From Miscanthus floridulus (Eukaryota; Streptophyta; Magnoliopsida; Poales; Poaceae): a stretch of 64,000 bases of DNA. The DNA is taken from positions 118,178,000-118,241,999 of the forward strand of contig NC_089597.1 in the NCBI RefSeq assembly GCF_019320115.1, read 5' to 3'. Below the pieces are notes generated by a model, which did no database searches, was not told the DNA's origin, and was given only the letters and a program-made list of their open reading frames with translations. The translations under genes and the position numbers were made by a program. Below are positions 12,278-23,397 of this stretch, in pieces; the stretch's first letter is position 1, and each line of letters opens with the position of its first letter.

Positions 12278-12855
12278 GTTTCAGTCATTTTGCTTTTTGG
12301 TTTGGGTGTTAGCTTATTAGCTACCCTCATCGGTGGGCTCAAGCATCTTTTCAGCTCTTTTGCTTTCAGCCGGTATGCTCAGGCGTCTTTTTCAGTCATT
12401 TTGCTTTTTTGTTCGGGTGTTAGCTTATTAGCTACCCTCATCGGCGGGCTCAAGCATGTTTTCAGCTCTTTTGCTCTCGGCCGGTATGCTCAAGCGTCTT
12501 TTCAGCTATTTTGCTTTTTGGTTCGGGTGTTAGCTTATTAGCTACCCTCATTGGCGGGCTCAAGCATGTTTTCGGCTCTTTTACTCTCGGCTGGTATCCT
12601 TAGGTGTCTTTTCAGCCATTTTGCTTTTTGGTTCGGGTGTTAGCTTATTAGCTACCCCCATCGGTGGGCTTAAGCATGTTTTTAGCTCTTTTGCTCTTGG
12701 CCGGTATGCTCAGGCGTCTTTTCAGCCATTTTGCTTTTTGGTTCGGGTGTTAGCTTATTAGCTACCCTCATCGGCGGGCTCAAGCACGTTTTCAGCTCTT
12801 TTGCTCTCGGCTGGTATGCTCAGGCGTCTTTTCAGCCATTTTGCTTTTTTGTTCT
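12278..12855. repeat. Tandem repeat of about 110 bp, five full copies plus a partial
   Basis: The phrase attttgctttttgg (or a one-base variant) recurs near 12288, 12399, 12509, 12618, 12729 and 12839. Each unit continues with gttcgggtgttagcttatta, a ctaccctcatcggcgggctc segment and a gctcttttgct segment. Units differ by point changes. Tandem arrays between pol and the 3' LTR are a known habit of the Tat/Ogre lineage. The frames that stay open across the array are incidental. Confidence 0.9.
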
Positions 12856-13059
12856 CATTGGAAACAACTCGGGGAAAGCCATAATAAGACATATGTTTGT
12901 TAAGAAAGAACCATCTTTATTGATCATGAATATTGATAGGTCACAATAGTACATATGTTGTTGATGAGCGCTGTCTTTGTTGATCATGAACGTTGATCTC
13001 TTGTGGCTTGTATATATATTTTCCCTTGAGTTGTTTTCATGCGTAGAATCTTCGTAGCT

Positions 13060-14206
13060 GACTGATGTGCCATGTATTGTTGACTTCTTTTCCGTCTTCA
13101 GTTATCAACTTGTATGTGCCCAGTCCGGTGACTTTTGTGATGATAAAAGGACCTTCCCATGGACTGAGTAGGTTATGGCGTCTGTCGGTTTTTTGTATTC
13201 TACTTAGTACTAGGTCTCCAACTTATAATGATCGAGACTGGGTATTCTTGTTGTAGTGGCATCTTAGTCCTTGGAGGTATCTTGCTGATTGAAGGGTAGC
13301 GTTTACTCTGACTTCTTCTATACTATCGAGTTCTAATCTTCGGGTGTGTTCTGCTTCTCCTTCGTTGTATTGTTCTATCCTTGGTGATGTCTAGATCAAG
13401 TTTGTAGGTAGTACGACTTCTGATCCATAAACCAAGAAGAAAGGTGAGTATCCGGTGGCTCTGCTTATTTGAGTCTGTAGCCCCCATATGACCTTGGGTA
13501 ATTCTTTAATCCATTTTGATCCATAGTCTACTAGGTCTTCATACAATCTTGGTTTTTATCTAGCTAGTATAAGTCTGTTTGCCCTTTTGACCTGTCCGTT
13601 GGCCTCTAGATGTGCGACTGATGCGTAATCTATTCTGAAGCCGCAGTCCTGTGCCCAACTTTGGAATTCTGTGGCTGTGAAGGGAGAACCCAAATCCATG
13701 ATGATTCGATTGGGCATGCCAAAGTGGTGCATAATGTCTTGGATGAACTCGACTGCTTTGGTTACGCTGTATTTTGCGAGTGGTTTGAATTCAATCCACT
13801 TGGTGAACTTGTCAATTGCTATGAAGATGTACTCGAAGCCGCCTTTTGCTTTCATGAGAGGTCCTACTTGATCCAGCCCCCAGCAGGAGAAAGGCCAAGC
13901 AGGTGGGATGCAGATGAGGTTGTGAGCTGGCACATGAGCTTGTCTTGCGAACATTTGACAACCTTTGCATCTTCTGACGAGTTCTTCTACGTCTTTCAAA
14001 GTGGTTGGCCAGTAGAAACCGGTGCAGAATGCTTTGCTGACTAGTGTTCTTGAAGCGATGTGATTTCCACAGCAACCTGAGTGTATTTTGTCTAGGATCT
14101 CTTTGCCCTCTTTAAATGAGACACATTTTAGGAGTACTCCTGATGATGCGGCTCTTCTATAGAGCTTATCTCCTACTAGGACGTAATTCTTGCTTCTGCG
14201 AACAAC
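13060..14206 (-). pseudogene. Integrase of the older Tat-type Ty3 element (decayed)
   Basis: The minus-strand frame 13999-13556 starts in the zinc-binding region (RRCKGCQMFARQ) and runs through the catalytic core. GLDQVGP carries the first aspartate and IMDLGSPF the second. The third catalytic position lies in NGQVKRAN, where the family has NGQxERAN, so the catalytic glutamate is replaced by lysine (about 13580). Translation past the stop at 13556 continues with IWGLQTQISRATGYSPFFLV-like integrase C-terminal sequence to about 13060. In-frame stops, including one near 14205, also disable it. It would have inserted element DNA into the genome. Confidence 0.8.
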
Positions 14207-15018
14207 TCAGGTAGCCTCTTCTTTTTCCGCTGGCAACTTATTCTCCTTGATGTAATCAACAAAAACCTGAGTCCATGAAGTGGTGATTACCAAAATCTGG
14301 GTGCCTTTAGCTAAGATTTCAGGGGTTATCTCACCGAGTTGTTTGATAGAGGGAGCTGATAACTCCTCTATGAATATACCGGGTGGGACCTTCGCCCTGT
14401 CTGACCCAAGCTTGGCGAGGACGTCTGCCACAATATTAGAATCGCGCAGGACGTGTAGAATTTCTAGTCCTTGAATTTTTTTGACCTTTCGTATTTCTGC
14501 ATAGTAAGCGCCCATGTTTTCTTTGCTGCAATCCTAATCTTTGTTGACTTAATTGATGACTACTACTAAATTGCCGTATATGAGTAAACGCTTAGTTCTG
14601 AGGGTAATTGCCACTCGTAGCCCGTGGATGAGGGCTTCGTATTCTGCTTCATTATTTGTAGCTTGCCATAGTATCTGAAGGACATACTTGAGTTGTTTTC
14701 CATCTAAAGAAATGAGGAGAACGCCTGCACTGGCTCCGCCTAGCTTGAGTGATCCATCAAAGTACATCTTCCGGTGATCAAGGATGGTATTTGACATAGG
14801 TTGTTGAATTTCTGTCCACTCGGCAACAAAATCAGCCAGGGCTTGAGATTTAATTGCCTTCCACGGGGTGAAATCGATATTGAGAGCACCAAGTTCAACT
14901 GCCCACTTAGATATGCGCCCTATTGCATCTCTGTTGTGTAGGATGTCTCCGAGTGGGAAATCTATCACCACGGTAATCTTATGGCTTTCAAAATAGTGAC
15001 GAAGCTTGTGTGAAGTGA
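14207..15018 (-). pseudogene. RNase H and second RNase H domain of the older Tat-type element
   Basis: Frames 14971-14549 and 14515-14207 form one region split by stops at about 14545. The first part has KAIKSQALADFVAEW, MYFDGSL and NNEAEYEALIHGLR; the second has VLRDSNIVADVLAKLGS, the end of an RNase H fold. The arrangement RT, RNase H, second RNase H, integrase is that of Tat elements. Confidence 0.8.
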
Positions 15019-15924
15019 TCAGGGGGCGTAGAGTAGTTTTTGCATATGTGGGTACCGAATTTTTGATTCTGACAGTACTTCACTGATGTAGTATACGGGG
15101 CGTTGTACTTTATATACACGCCCTTCTTCTTCTCTTTCCACAACAATCGATGTGCTAATCATAGTAGAAGTTGCCGCAATGTACAGCATCATGTCTTTGT
15201 ATTTCTTCGGAGGTGTGAGAATGGGTGAGGATGTGAGATATGCCTTGAGCTTCTTGAAAGCTTCGTTGGCTTCTTCTGTCCACTCGAACTTGTCTGTTTT
15301 CTTTAGCAATCTAAAGAAAGGTAACCCTTTTTCGCCCAGTCTTGATATGAAACGATTGAGGGCCACCATGTAGCCTATTAGTTTCTGCACATCTTTGACA
15401 CTTTGAGGAGGGCCCATCTCTGTTATGGCTTGAATCTACTTGGTGCTTGCTTCGATTCCACGATGACTGGCCAAGAATCCGAGTAGTTGTCCTGAAGGAA
15501 CTCTGAATACACACTTGTTTGGGTTCAATTTCCACCTCCATCTTTTAAAGTTTTTGAAGGTTTGCTTTAAGTCTTCAATGAGTGTATCCGAGTTCTTTGT
15601 TTTTACTACTATGTCATCCACGTATGCTTCTATGTTTTCGTCGATCTGATCACCGAGGCATGTTTGGATAGCTCTTTGGTAAGTACCACCAGCGTTCTTG
15701 AGTCCAAATGACATGGTTTTGTAGCAATAGGCATCGAATGGAGTGATGAAAGATGTCTTGCTCTGGTCTTGTTCCTTTAATGTGATCTGGTGATATCCTG
15801 AATAGCAATCAAGAAAGGATAATAGGACAGATCCTGCTGTTGAGTCAACTATTTGATCAATGCATGGTAGCCCAAATGGATCTTTCGAGCAGTGTTTGTT
15901 GAGATCTATGTAGTCGACACACAT
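15019..15924 (-). pseudogene. Reverse transcriptase of the older Tat-type Ty3 element (decayed)
   Basis: The frame 15924-15436 begins at CVDYIDLNKHC and includes LDCYSGYHQI, TSFITPFDAYCY and the active-site motif AYVDDIVV. The connection region follows in frame 15417-15019 (SRLGEKGLPFFRLLKK, then SSPILTPPKKYKDMMLYI). A stop at about 15434 separates the two. The motifs are intact but the reading frame is not, so no functional enzyme is expected. Confidence 0.85.
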
Positions 15925-16958
15925 GCGCCACTCATCCTTATTCTTTTTCTATACTAGAACTAGGTTTGCTAGCCAATCTGGATGGAGGATTTCTCTGATG
16001 AATCCGGCTACCATTAGTTTTGTAATTTCTTTTTTAATTGCTGCATTATTGTCGGGTGAGAATCGTCGTAGTCATTGCTTCACAGGCTTGGAGCCTTCAT
16101 TGATATCAATTCTGTGCTCAGCCAACTCTCTTGGGACCCCTAGCATGTCGGCCGGCTTCTAAGCAAAGATATCTTTGTTGTCCCGAAGAAAGTTGGTGAG
16201 CGTGAGTTCCAATTTTGCCAAGAGGTGGGCGCTGATGGTTGCCGTTTTGGAGGGATCACCTGTGCCCAGGTCGATTTGCTTGATGTCGGCTTCTTTCGGT
16301 GGTGCTAGGATGCTAGGTTTTTTAGCCGGTATCACTAGCTCTTCTAGGCTCATTTCTGCTGCAACAGTGGCTATTTCTTTTCTTCTGTCGTTGGCCTGTG
16401 CTTTTGCTGCAATTTGGATTGCCTGAACATCGTAGTCAAAAGTGTGCTTCAAATCACTCCGAAGAGAGAGGACACCATTAGGCCCTGGCATCTTAAGCAA
16501 TAGGTACGGATAATGCGGTATTGTCATGAATTTTGCTAGTGCTGGGCGCCTGAGGATTACGTGATATGATGAATCGAAGTCTGCAACTTTGAACTTGATG
16601 AACTCTGTATGGTAGTTCGAGGGAGTCCCAAAAGTAACTGGTAGAGTGATTTGTCCAAGTGGCATTGCTGCCTTGCCAGGTACTATGCCATAAAAAGGTG
16701 TGCTTGTTGGTGTAATCATCCCAACGAGTTGTAGTCCCATCTTCCTTAGAGTTTCTTAGAAAATGATGTTGAGTCTGGCTCCCCCGTCGATTAGTACTTT
16801 TATGACAGTCATACCGGCAATAGTTGGATCTAGAACCAATGGGTAATGGCCTGTGTTTCCTATGCTGGTCCATTGGTCTTCTCTTAAAAATTGGATTGGA
16901 TACTGTGACCAATTGAGATATCTTGGTGTAGCAGGTTATGCTGCCATGATGGTTCATA
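15925..16958 (-). pseudogene. Aspartic protease region and protease-RT linker of the older Tat-type element
   Basis: Reading the minus strand from about 16815 gives KVLIDGGARLNIIF, the retroviral-type protease active site (D-G-G-A with R where S or T is usual), followed by a stop in place of serine at about 16757. The frame 16740-16159 continues with GQITLPVTFGT and YHVILRRPALAKF, typical of the C-terminal half of this protease, then a linker toward RT. The second frame at 16957-16493 is a shadow. Confidence 0.7.
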
Positions 16959-18501
16959 ATGCTAGCTTTTCTTGATGTTTGCTTCTGGAATCTAGAACCC
17001 CGGCAAAGATTACTGCTACTGTCCCCCTGGATTTTTGGAATCCCTTGTCTTCATGGTTGTCTTCTTCTTTTTTCTGATTGCCTTCCTTGGTATTCTCCTT
17101 ACTATCTTTCCTCGTGTATCGATCTTTGAATGTGTAGCAATCTCCGATGGTGTGATTTCCTTTGGGGTGCAAGGGGCAACACATGTTTTCAATGTCGTCA
17201 TACCTTCTGGGCTTTGAAAACTTCCTTGATTTGTCAGTCACTGCTATGGTGTTGTCTGGTCCACATTTTCTTTTTTGATGTCTGTTGTTTCAAAAATTTT
17301 GCCTGTCTGGGTTGTCTCTGTTGTTTCTATCCAAGAATCTTTCTCGTGTCTTTTCCTCTGCGGTAATCATCTTTTCCACTATTTGTCTGAATTCTTCATT
17401 GTTTCTTGGGTTTTCTTTGTAGAAATCTTGAAATTGCCACCTAGACATGATTCCATGAGAGAAAGCCACGATTACTTCTCGTTGGGTGATGTCATGTACT
17501 TGAGCTTATAGTTCGCCAAATCGTCGATAGTAATTTCTGAGACTTTCACCTCCTTTCTGCTTGAGTCCTTTTAGCTCTACATAGGTGATTGGGTGTGTAA
17601 TGATACCCATGAAATTTTCATAGAAAGCTCTTTGCAAGTCCTCCCAATTTCTGATTGATCCTAGATTCAATTTGTCAAACCATTGAAGTGGCATGGTTTC
17701 TAGGGCCATAGGAAAGAACAAGGTCTTGATGTCATCGTCTCCTTCGGCCAATTCAATCGATTGTGAGTAAATCCTGAGCCATTACTTTGGTTCGGTCTTG
17801 CCATCATACTTGGAATGGTTGGACGGCTTGAACTTGTGAGGCAGTCGTATTGAAGCAAGTCTGTTTGCAAAACAGGGGAATCTATTGTGCGTTCTGGCTT
17901 CTGTGTATTCTGATTCAGTGCCCCCTTCTTGCCAATTGTTGTCTTGGTGAGAGTAGTTTTGCGTGACTATCCGAGTAGGTGCTTTGCTTCTGGCCTTTCT
18001 TGGTTGTTTGACTTGGTCATTTTGACTATGGTTTCTTTTACTTTCTCTGTTGTGACTTCCGCTTGGTCCAAGTCTCTCGAAGGTGGACTTCCTTTGATTT
18101 TGATCTTCCTGCTCATGAGATGTTGCCCTTCCATTGTGCGTCCTAAGGACTGTTGATTGTAGGAAGTCCCAGAGCTATTCTTGTTTTTCATTGGGATATG
18201 AAGTCGCCCTGAATTCTTCTAGTGCTTCTCGGATCTTATCATAGGGTGTATTCGCTGCTCGTCCTTCTTCGACCTCTTGCTCTGATTTTCTTCTATTGTA
18301 CTCAGCTAGGTCTGACTCATATTTGATCCAAGCTTCCTTGCGCAACCTAGCATGGCATTGATGTCCTTGTTTCAATTTATTCTTTCTTTCTCTGGCTTGC
18401 CTCTGACTCTCGGTCTCACCATCGTGCCCCTGGGTAAATGGTGATATGTTGGACTTAGATTCATCTGAAGACCTGACGTCAGGTGCTTCTAGGGGGACCA
18501 A
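16959..18501 (-). pseudogene. Gag of the older Tat-type Ty3 element (decayed)
   Basis: Frame 18501-18175 is charged and repetitive (SQRQARERKNKLKQG), the usual N-terminal leader. The capsid domain follows in 17751-17506 with MPLQWFDKLNLGSIRNWEDL and SLRNYYRRF, typical of the retrotransposon gag family. A Cys/His-rich segment at 17241-16954 (CCPLHPKGNHTIGDC) may be the nucleic-acid-binding knuckle. Stops separate all three blocks, so Gag is not made. Confidence 0.75.
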
Positions 18502-19252
18502 TGGTGATCAAGGACGGCGAATCATGAACACTTCTCGGGCATGAGTTGTTCTATCATCAGCATTGGTTTTCGTATTGTTAGAGTTGTTGATAACTTTAGT
18601 AGAGGCTTCTAGGTCGTAGATCGAGTCTCCTTCTTGGTAGGGTAGAGTTGTTGTTGTCGTATCATTGACTAGTTGGGTGCCGCCATCCTTAGGAGCGGAA
18701 CCTAGCCAGTGGACGATGCAGTCTTGAGATGTTATAGTTAAGACGAGACCTTCCTAGGCTCCTTTTAGTGGCATTCTAAGCATGGGATTGGTGGATCCTT
18801 CGGGCCATGTCTGATAAGATGTTGCCATGTTGTGGAGTCCGAACAGAAGAGGACCCGACTTCTTTAAAGTGCTCTGAGTGTACTCCGAGTTGAATCCTTG
18901 ATAGGTTGACATCGTGCCTCGGAGCCTTATTGGAAAAGAACTCAGTTTTCTAAAAGAACTCGGATAAGACTCTGTCTCGGAAGTGGAACTTGAGTTTGAA
19001 TCGGATGTGTGAAATCGCTAAATCTGAGTCGGATCGGACATCGCGATCTACGCGAATCTTCCAGCAAGTAGATCTGTCATTGTCGTCAAAATAGAAAGGT
19101 CTTGATGATGATCCAAATCTTCGAGGAGATAGCCTTGGAGCTTGCCATTGTCACTTGCCTCATAGATCCATGAACCGAAGATGAAGGTTGACCCTGTTAA
19201 GAAGATCATATTGTCGAGGTCCATCGAGCTCTCGGGTGCAAAGTCACCGAAA
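18502..19252 (-). other. 5' leader of the older Tat-type element
   Basis: The sequence between the primer binding site and the first gag-like frame has no convincing ORF, which is normal for this lineage. Confidence 0.5.
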
Positions 19253-19271
19253 GCCCCTACCTAGTGCGCCA
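19253..19271 (-). other. Primer binding site of the older Tat-type element
   Basis: The minus strand reads TGGCGCACTAGGTAGGGGC, the same form as the site at 10568-10586. Eight bases (19272-19279) separate it from the proposed LTR end. Confidence 0.65.
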
Positions 19272-19279
19272 GCTATCGA

Positions 19280-19678
19280 TGTTTCACCACCGATAGCCTA
19301 CCATGGGGGTCCCTAGGGCAGTATGTTCGGGCTTTAGTGTATGCGGAACTCGATGGTTAACGCAAGAGATAGTCGATTTATCCTGGTTCGGACCCTCGAT
19401 CTTCGATCGAGTAATAGCCCTACTTCTAGTCGGCGTTAGCCTTTGCGTTGGATTGATCATAAAGTGTTGTGTCGTACAATTGCTATATGAACTCCCGATC
19501 CAAGGAGCCCTGCCCTCCTTTATATAGTCAGCAGGCCAGAGTCCTAGTCAGTTTACAATGAGAGTTTCTAGTAGGATTACAGAATAATGTTGCTACTAAG
19601 ATTAAGGGGAAGAATCCTAGTTAGACTAGATCTTCTCCCTTCCTTGTGGGGTATCCTGTGGGTCCCGTACCGATAACA
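19280..19678 (-). repeat. 5' LTR of the older Tat-type element (about 399 bp)
   Basis: The proposed termini on the minus strand are TGTTATCGG and GGTGAAACA, with TGTT/AACA inverted ends. A TATA-like TATATAAAGG lies near 19520 on the minus strand. Above 19678 the sequence changes abruptly to copia gag coding sequence, so the LTR marks an insertion into that gag. Confidence 0.65.
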
Positions 19679-20856
19679 TCCATAGCAAAATCTCTTTTTG
19701 AACCTTCTCTTTCCATCACCATAGGTCTTGCGGTTGCTTTTCTTCTTCATAAACTTTTTAAGATTTCTAATCACAAATGCAACCTCCACATCAGAATCTT
19801 CTTCTTCACTTGAGGAATCATCCTTCACTTTCTTCTTCTTTTCTTGACTTAAACCTTGACCTTCATGTTGTTGAGTTGCTTTAAGGGCTGCACTCTTGTT
19901 GAATCCCATTGCATTAGGATTTTGATTGTGGGCATTGATTGCATCTTCATCTAGACACTCATGATGCTTGAGTTTTGAAAGAACTTCTTGAGGGGTCATC
20001 TCAACATAACCGGACCTTTCCATGATCACAGACGCTAGCATGTTGTTCTTGGCTCTATAGGTTCTCAACATCTTTCTAGCAACCTTGTTGTCATCCCATT
20101 CGGTGCTTCCAAGAGCTCTTATGTGGTTGACCAATGCCATGAGCCTATCAAACATGGATTGTGTTGTTTCATTTTGCAAGAATACAAATCTTTCCAATTC
20201 ACCATGAAGCAACTCAATGTTGCATTTTCTCACACTTTTATCTCCTTCAAATGACACTTTCAAAGTATCCCAAATTTGTTTTGCACTTTCCATTCCATTC
20301 ACTTTTCTAAACTCATTCGGAGCTAGGCTTGACACAAGCAATGCTATGGCTTGTGCATTTTGATGGAGGTTGTGCACTTCTTGTGGAGTTATCTCTCTAT
20401 CTTCATCGATAGGAATCATCACACCAACATCCACAACTTTCCAAAGTCTTATGGCAATGAGATGCATCTTCATCTTATAAGACCAATCGGTGTATCTTGT
20501 TCCAACAAAGTGAGGTGGCTTACCAATGTTGACAGACGGAGTATGTATTGTTGAACCTTTCATGAGTTGTCCATAGTCAAAGCTCATGTTTGAATATATT
20601 CCCTTTCCATGAGCATGCTCACCGGCTCCAATATCACTAGCGGCATCTTTGTTTATTTCATTCTTGTCACTCGTATCATTCTTGCCACTTATTGCATCAT
20701 CAACCTTCTTGCTCAATTCTTCCTTCTCTTGCTCATCTCATCTTGCATCTTTTTCATTTCATCTTGAAAGAGCTTGGCTTGAGCACTCATCAACTCTTTA
20801 GCTATTTTCTTGGCCATTTCGACGGCAACAGCTTGCATCTTGTCGGACTCCGACAT
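19679..20856 (-). pseudogene. Gag of a SIRE/Maximus-type copia element (interrupted, frameshifted)
   Basis: The start ATG at 20856 matches the gag start of the plus-strand sister copy (MSESDKMQAVA). A small deletion near 20743 shifts the frame; the main frame then runs from 20716 with GKPPHFVGTRYTDWSYKMKM, KQIWDTLKVSFEG and FVFLQNETTQSMFDRLM, typical of copia gag. It reaches the first part of a zinc knuckle (CYGCYRYGTH) and is cut at 19678 by the LTR of a Ty3 element. The rest of this element's pol should lie outside the window to the left. Confidence 0.85.
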
Positions 20857-20894
20857 TGTTTCTTCTCATGCGGTGAAGTGCAAAGAGAAGACCT

Positions 20895-20907
20895 TGCTCC
20901 GATACCA
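20895..20907 (-). other. Primer binding site of the minus-strand copia element
   Basis: The minus strand reads TGGTATCGGAGC two bases after the LTR end, an initiator-methionine-tRNA-type site with one change from TGGTATCAGAGC in the plus-strand copy. Confidence 0.8.
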
Positions 20908-20909
20908 AT

Positions 20910-22614
20910 TGAAAGGATCTAACAATGCCAAGAGGGGTGGTGAATAGGCGTATCTAAAAATTTACTACAAATACTAAGTTTAAATCTGTCAGTCAATGTC
21001 AGAAGTCCCGGCGTTTAGTTCGGAACTCCCAACATTGTCAGAAGTTCTGGCGCAAACGTCAGCAATTCCGACGCCTACGTGAACTATAAAAGCAGTGCCA
21101 AATTTAACTTTGTGGATAAATAATCTTACAACCTCACTTCCTAGTGGTTTGGTGAAGATGTTGAGTCACTTCCATGACGCCGTAATGCCTCCAAACCGTA
21201 GATCGAGTCCAAACCCTAAAATGGAAGTTTGGGAGAGAAAGAGATAAACAAATACAAGTAATCTCTAGCAATCATAACAATAACAACAAGCACATGGGAC
21301 ATAAGGATTTATCCCAAGGTTCGACAACCCCACAAAGGAGCTCCTACGTCCTCGTTATTGAGGTGACCACCAAGGTCAGAGTCTCTTCCACCTCCTTGCC
21401 TCTCTCAAAGCGACCACAAAGGTCACTTGAGCTTTCCACTAAGAAATCGAAGGGTGATACAAACTTCCCAAGGCTCTTCCACAAGATGGAATCTATTGGG
21501 CAACGCCTAGCCGGCTAGGGGCAAAGCCTCAAGAGTAATAGACGCAAAATCAACCGACTTGATGAAGAAATCAAGTGCTCAAGCTTGCCAAAGTGATGCT
21601 CTCACTTAATCCACTCTCCTTTCACTCAAAACCCTAAGAGAATCGAAGATTAGAGCAAAGAGGGAAGGAGAGGGGTGCTTTAGTTGCTTGGGAGCTGTTT
21701 TGCACGAAGTGGGTCAACTGTGAATGAGTCCATAACGGTTAGAAGCGAAGAGAGTGGTATTTATACTCCAAGTGAAAATTTAACCGTTCAGATCTACGTC
21801 GGAAGTTCCAACGCAGATCTCAGGACTTCCGACGTTAACAGAAAATACTGTTCACACAGGGTTAGAAGTCTGCGCGTGCAAGTTAATGTCGAAACTCCTA
21901 ACAAACATCAGGACTTCCGACAGTTGGAACTTTCGACGTACGTCGGGACTTCCGACGTGCACAGTTAAACAACCAGCTAGCACCGCTGATGCCGGGACTT
22001 TCGGCTTGGGTCAGGAGTTTCGATAGTCAGAACTTCCGACGTATGTCGAGAGTTCCGACGAGCGTAGACAGTCGGCCAGCAGAACCACCGATGTCGGGAC
22101 TCCTGGCTTGGGTCGGGACTTTCAACTGTCGAAAGTTTCGACTCACGTCGGGACTTCTGACATCCAAAGTCACCGCGTAGGCCAAGTGACTAGGAGTCAG
22201 AACTTCCGGCAAGAGTCATGACTTCCGACTGTCGGGAGTTCCGGCTTATGTCGGGACTTTCGACAGCGACAGTCATAGAAAAATAATGTACGTGCTCGTG
22301 GAGTGCTAGAGTGTCTCTCTTTTGATTTTATTTTAATGCTTGAGCACTCTATCTTTCTCAGACCACCTAAATTTGCATCCCTCTTTATAGTGCGGCAGAT
22401 CTTAAACTCAAAAACAAAATTAAAACCTTTGGAGAGCGTTTTGAGTTCGTCCACCTTTTCAACTTCAAGAATTGAGGGATACCATTTCATCTTGATCAAC
22501 TCCTTGATTCTTTCATGGGACTAATAGCTGTGACATGTCTCATTAAGATCACATTAGTCCCCAATTGGATGTCATCAATATACCAAAACCTACATAGGGG
22601 GCAAATGCACTTTT
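20910..22614 (-). repeat. 5' LTR of the minus-strand SIRE/Maximus copia element (about 1.7 kb)
   Basis: On the minus strand it starts AAAGTGCATTTGCCCCC (one base changed from the canonical TGAAAGTGC) and ends AGATCCTTTCA. It aligns by eye along its length with the plus-strand 3' LTR at 29445-31133. Many copies of a short palindromic motif of the form GTCGGGACTTCCGAC occur at 21790-22265 and near 20990-21070. Confidence 0.8.
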
Positions 22615-22615
22615 A

Positions 22616-22954
22616 GTTTGTCTCTCTTTCTCTCCCAAACTTCATTTTAGTGTTTGGACTCAATCTACGGTTTGGAGGCATTTCGGCATCAAGGGAGTGA
22701 GCCAACATCTTCACCAAACCACTAGGAAGTGGGGTTGTAAGATTATTTACCCACAAAGTTAAATTTGACACTGCTTTTGTAGTTCACATAGGCGTCGGGA
22801 CTTCTGATGTTTTGTGCCGGAACTTCTAATGACGTTGGGAGTTCCGACCTAAACTGTCGGAACTTTCAACATTGATTGACAAATTTGAACTTAGCATTTG
22901 TAGTTAATTTTTAGATATGCCTATTCACCCCCTAGGCATTGTTAGATACTTTCA
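22616..22954 (+). repeat. 5'-truncated LTR of the plus-strand SIRE/Maximus copia element
   Basis: These 339 bases match the last part (about 30790-31133) of the 3' LTR and end in ACTTTCA, followed by the primer binding site. The first 1.3 kb of the LTR is missing; instead the sequence abuts the inverted LTR of the minus-strand element. Confidence 0.85.
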
Positions 22955-22956
22955 AT

Positions 22957-22969
22957 TGGTATCAGAGCC
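22957..22969 (+). other. Primer binding site of the plus-strand copia element
   Basis: TGGTATCAGAGCC two bases after the LTR matches the initiator-methionine-tRNA site typical of copia elements. Confidence 0.85.
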
Positions 22970-23007
22970 AGGTTTTCTTTTAGCGCTTTACTGCGTGAGA
23001 AGAAACA

Positions 23008-23397
23008 ATGTCAGAGTCCGACAAGATGCAAGCCGTTGCTGCCGAGATGGCCAAGAAAATAGCTGAAGAGTTGATGGCTGCTCAAGTCAAGTTCTTTCAA
23101 GATGAAATGAAGAAGATGCAAGATGAGATGAGCAAGATGAAGGAAGAATTGAGCAAGAAGATTGATGATGAAATAAGTGGCAAGAATGATACAAGTGACA
23201 AGAATAAAGCAAACCAAGATGCCGCAAGTGATATTGGAGCTGGTGAGCATGCTCATAGAAAGGGAATATATTCAAACATGAGCTTTGACTATGGATAGCT
23301 CATTAAAGGTTCACCTCTAAATACTCCTTCCGTCAACATTGGCAAGCCACCTCACTTTGATGGAATAAGATACACCGATTGGTCTTACAAGATGAAG
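23008..23397 (+). pseudogene. Gag N-terminus of the plus-strand SIRE/Maximus element (deleted)
   Basis: ATG at 23008 opens a frame with a helical, charged N-terminus (AEMAKKIAEELMAAQVKFFQ, then repeated K-M-Q-D-E-M). A TAG at 23296 replaces a glutamine codon. The frame then continues through GKPPHFDGIRYTDWSYKMK to about 23397, where it jumps straight into integrase sequence. The gag C-terminus, zinc knuckle, protease and integrase N-terminus have been lost, so the element cannot package or process its products. Confidence 0.85.
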
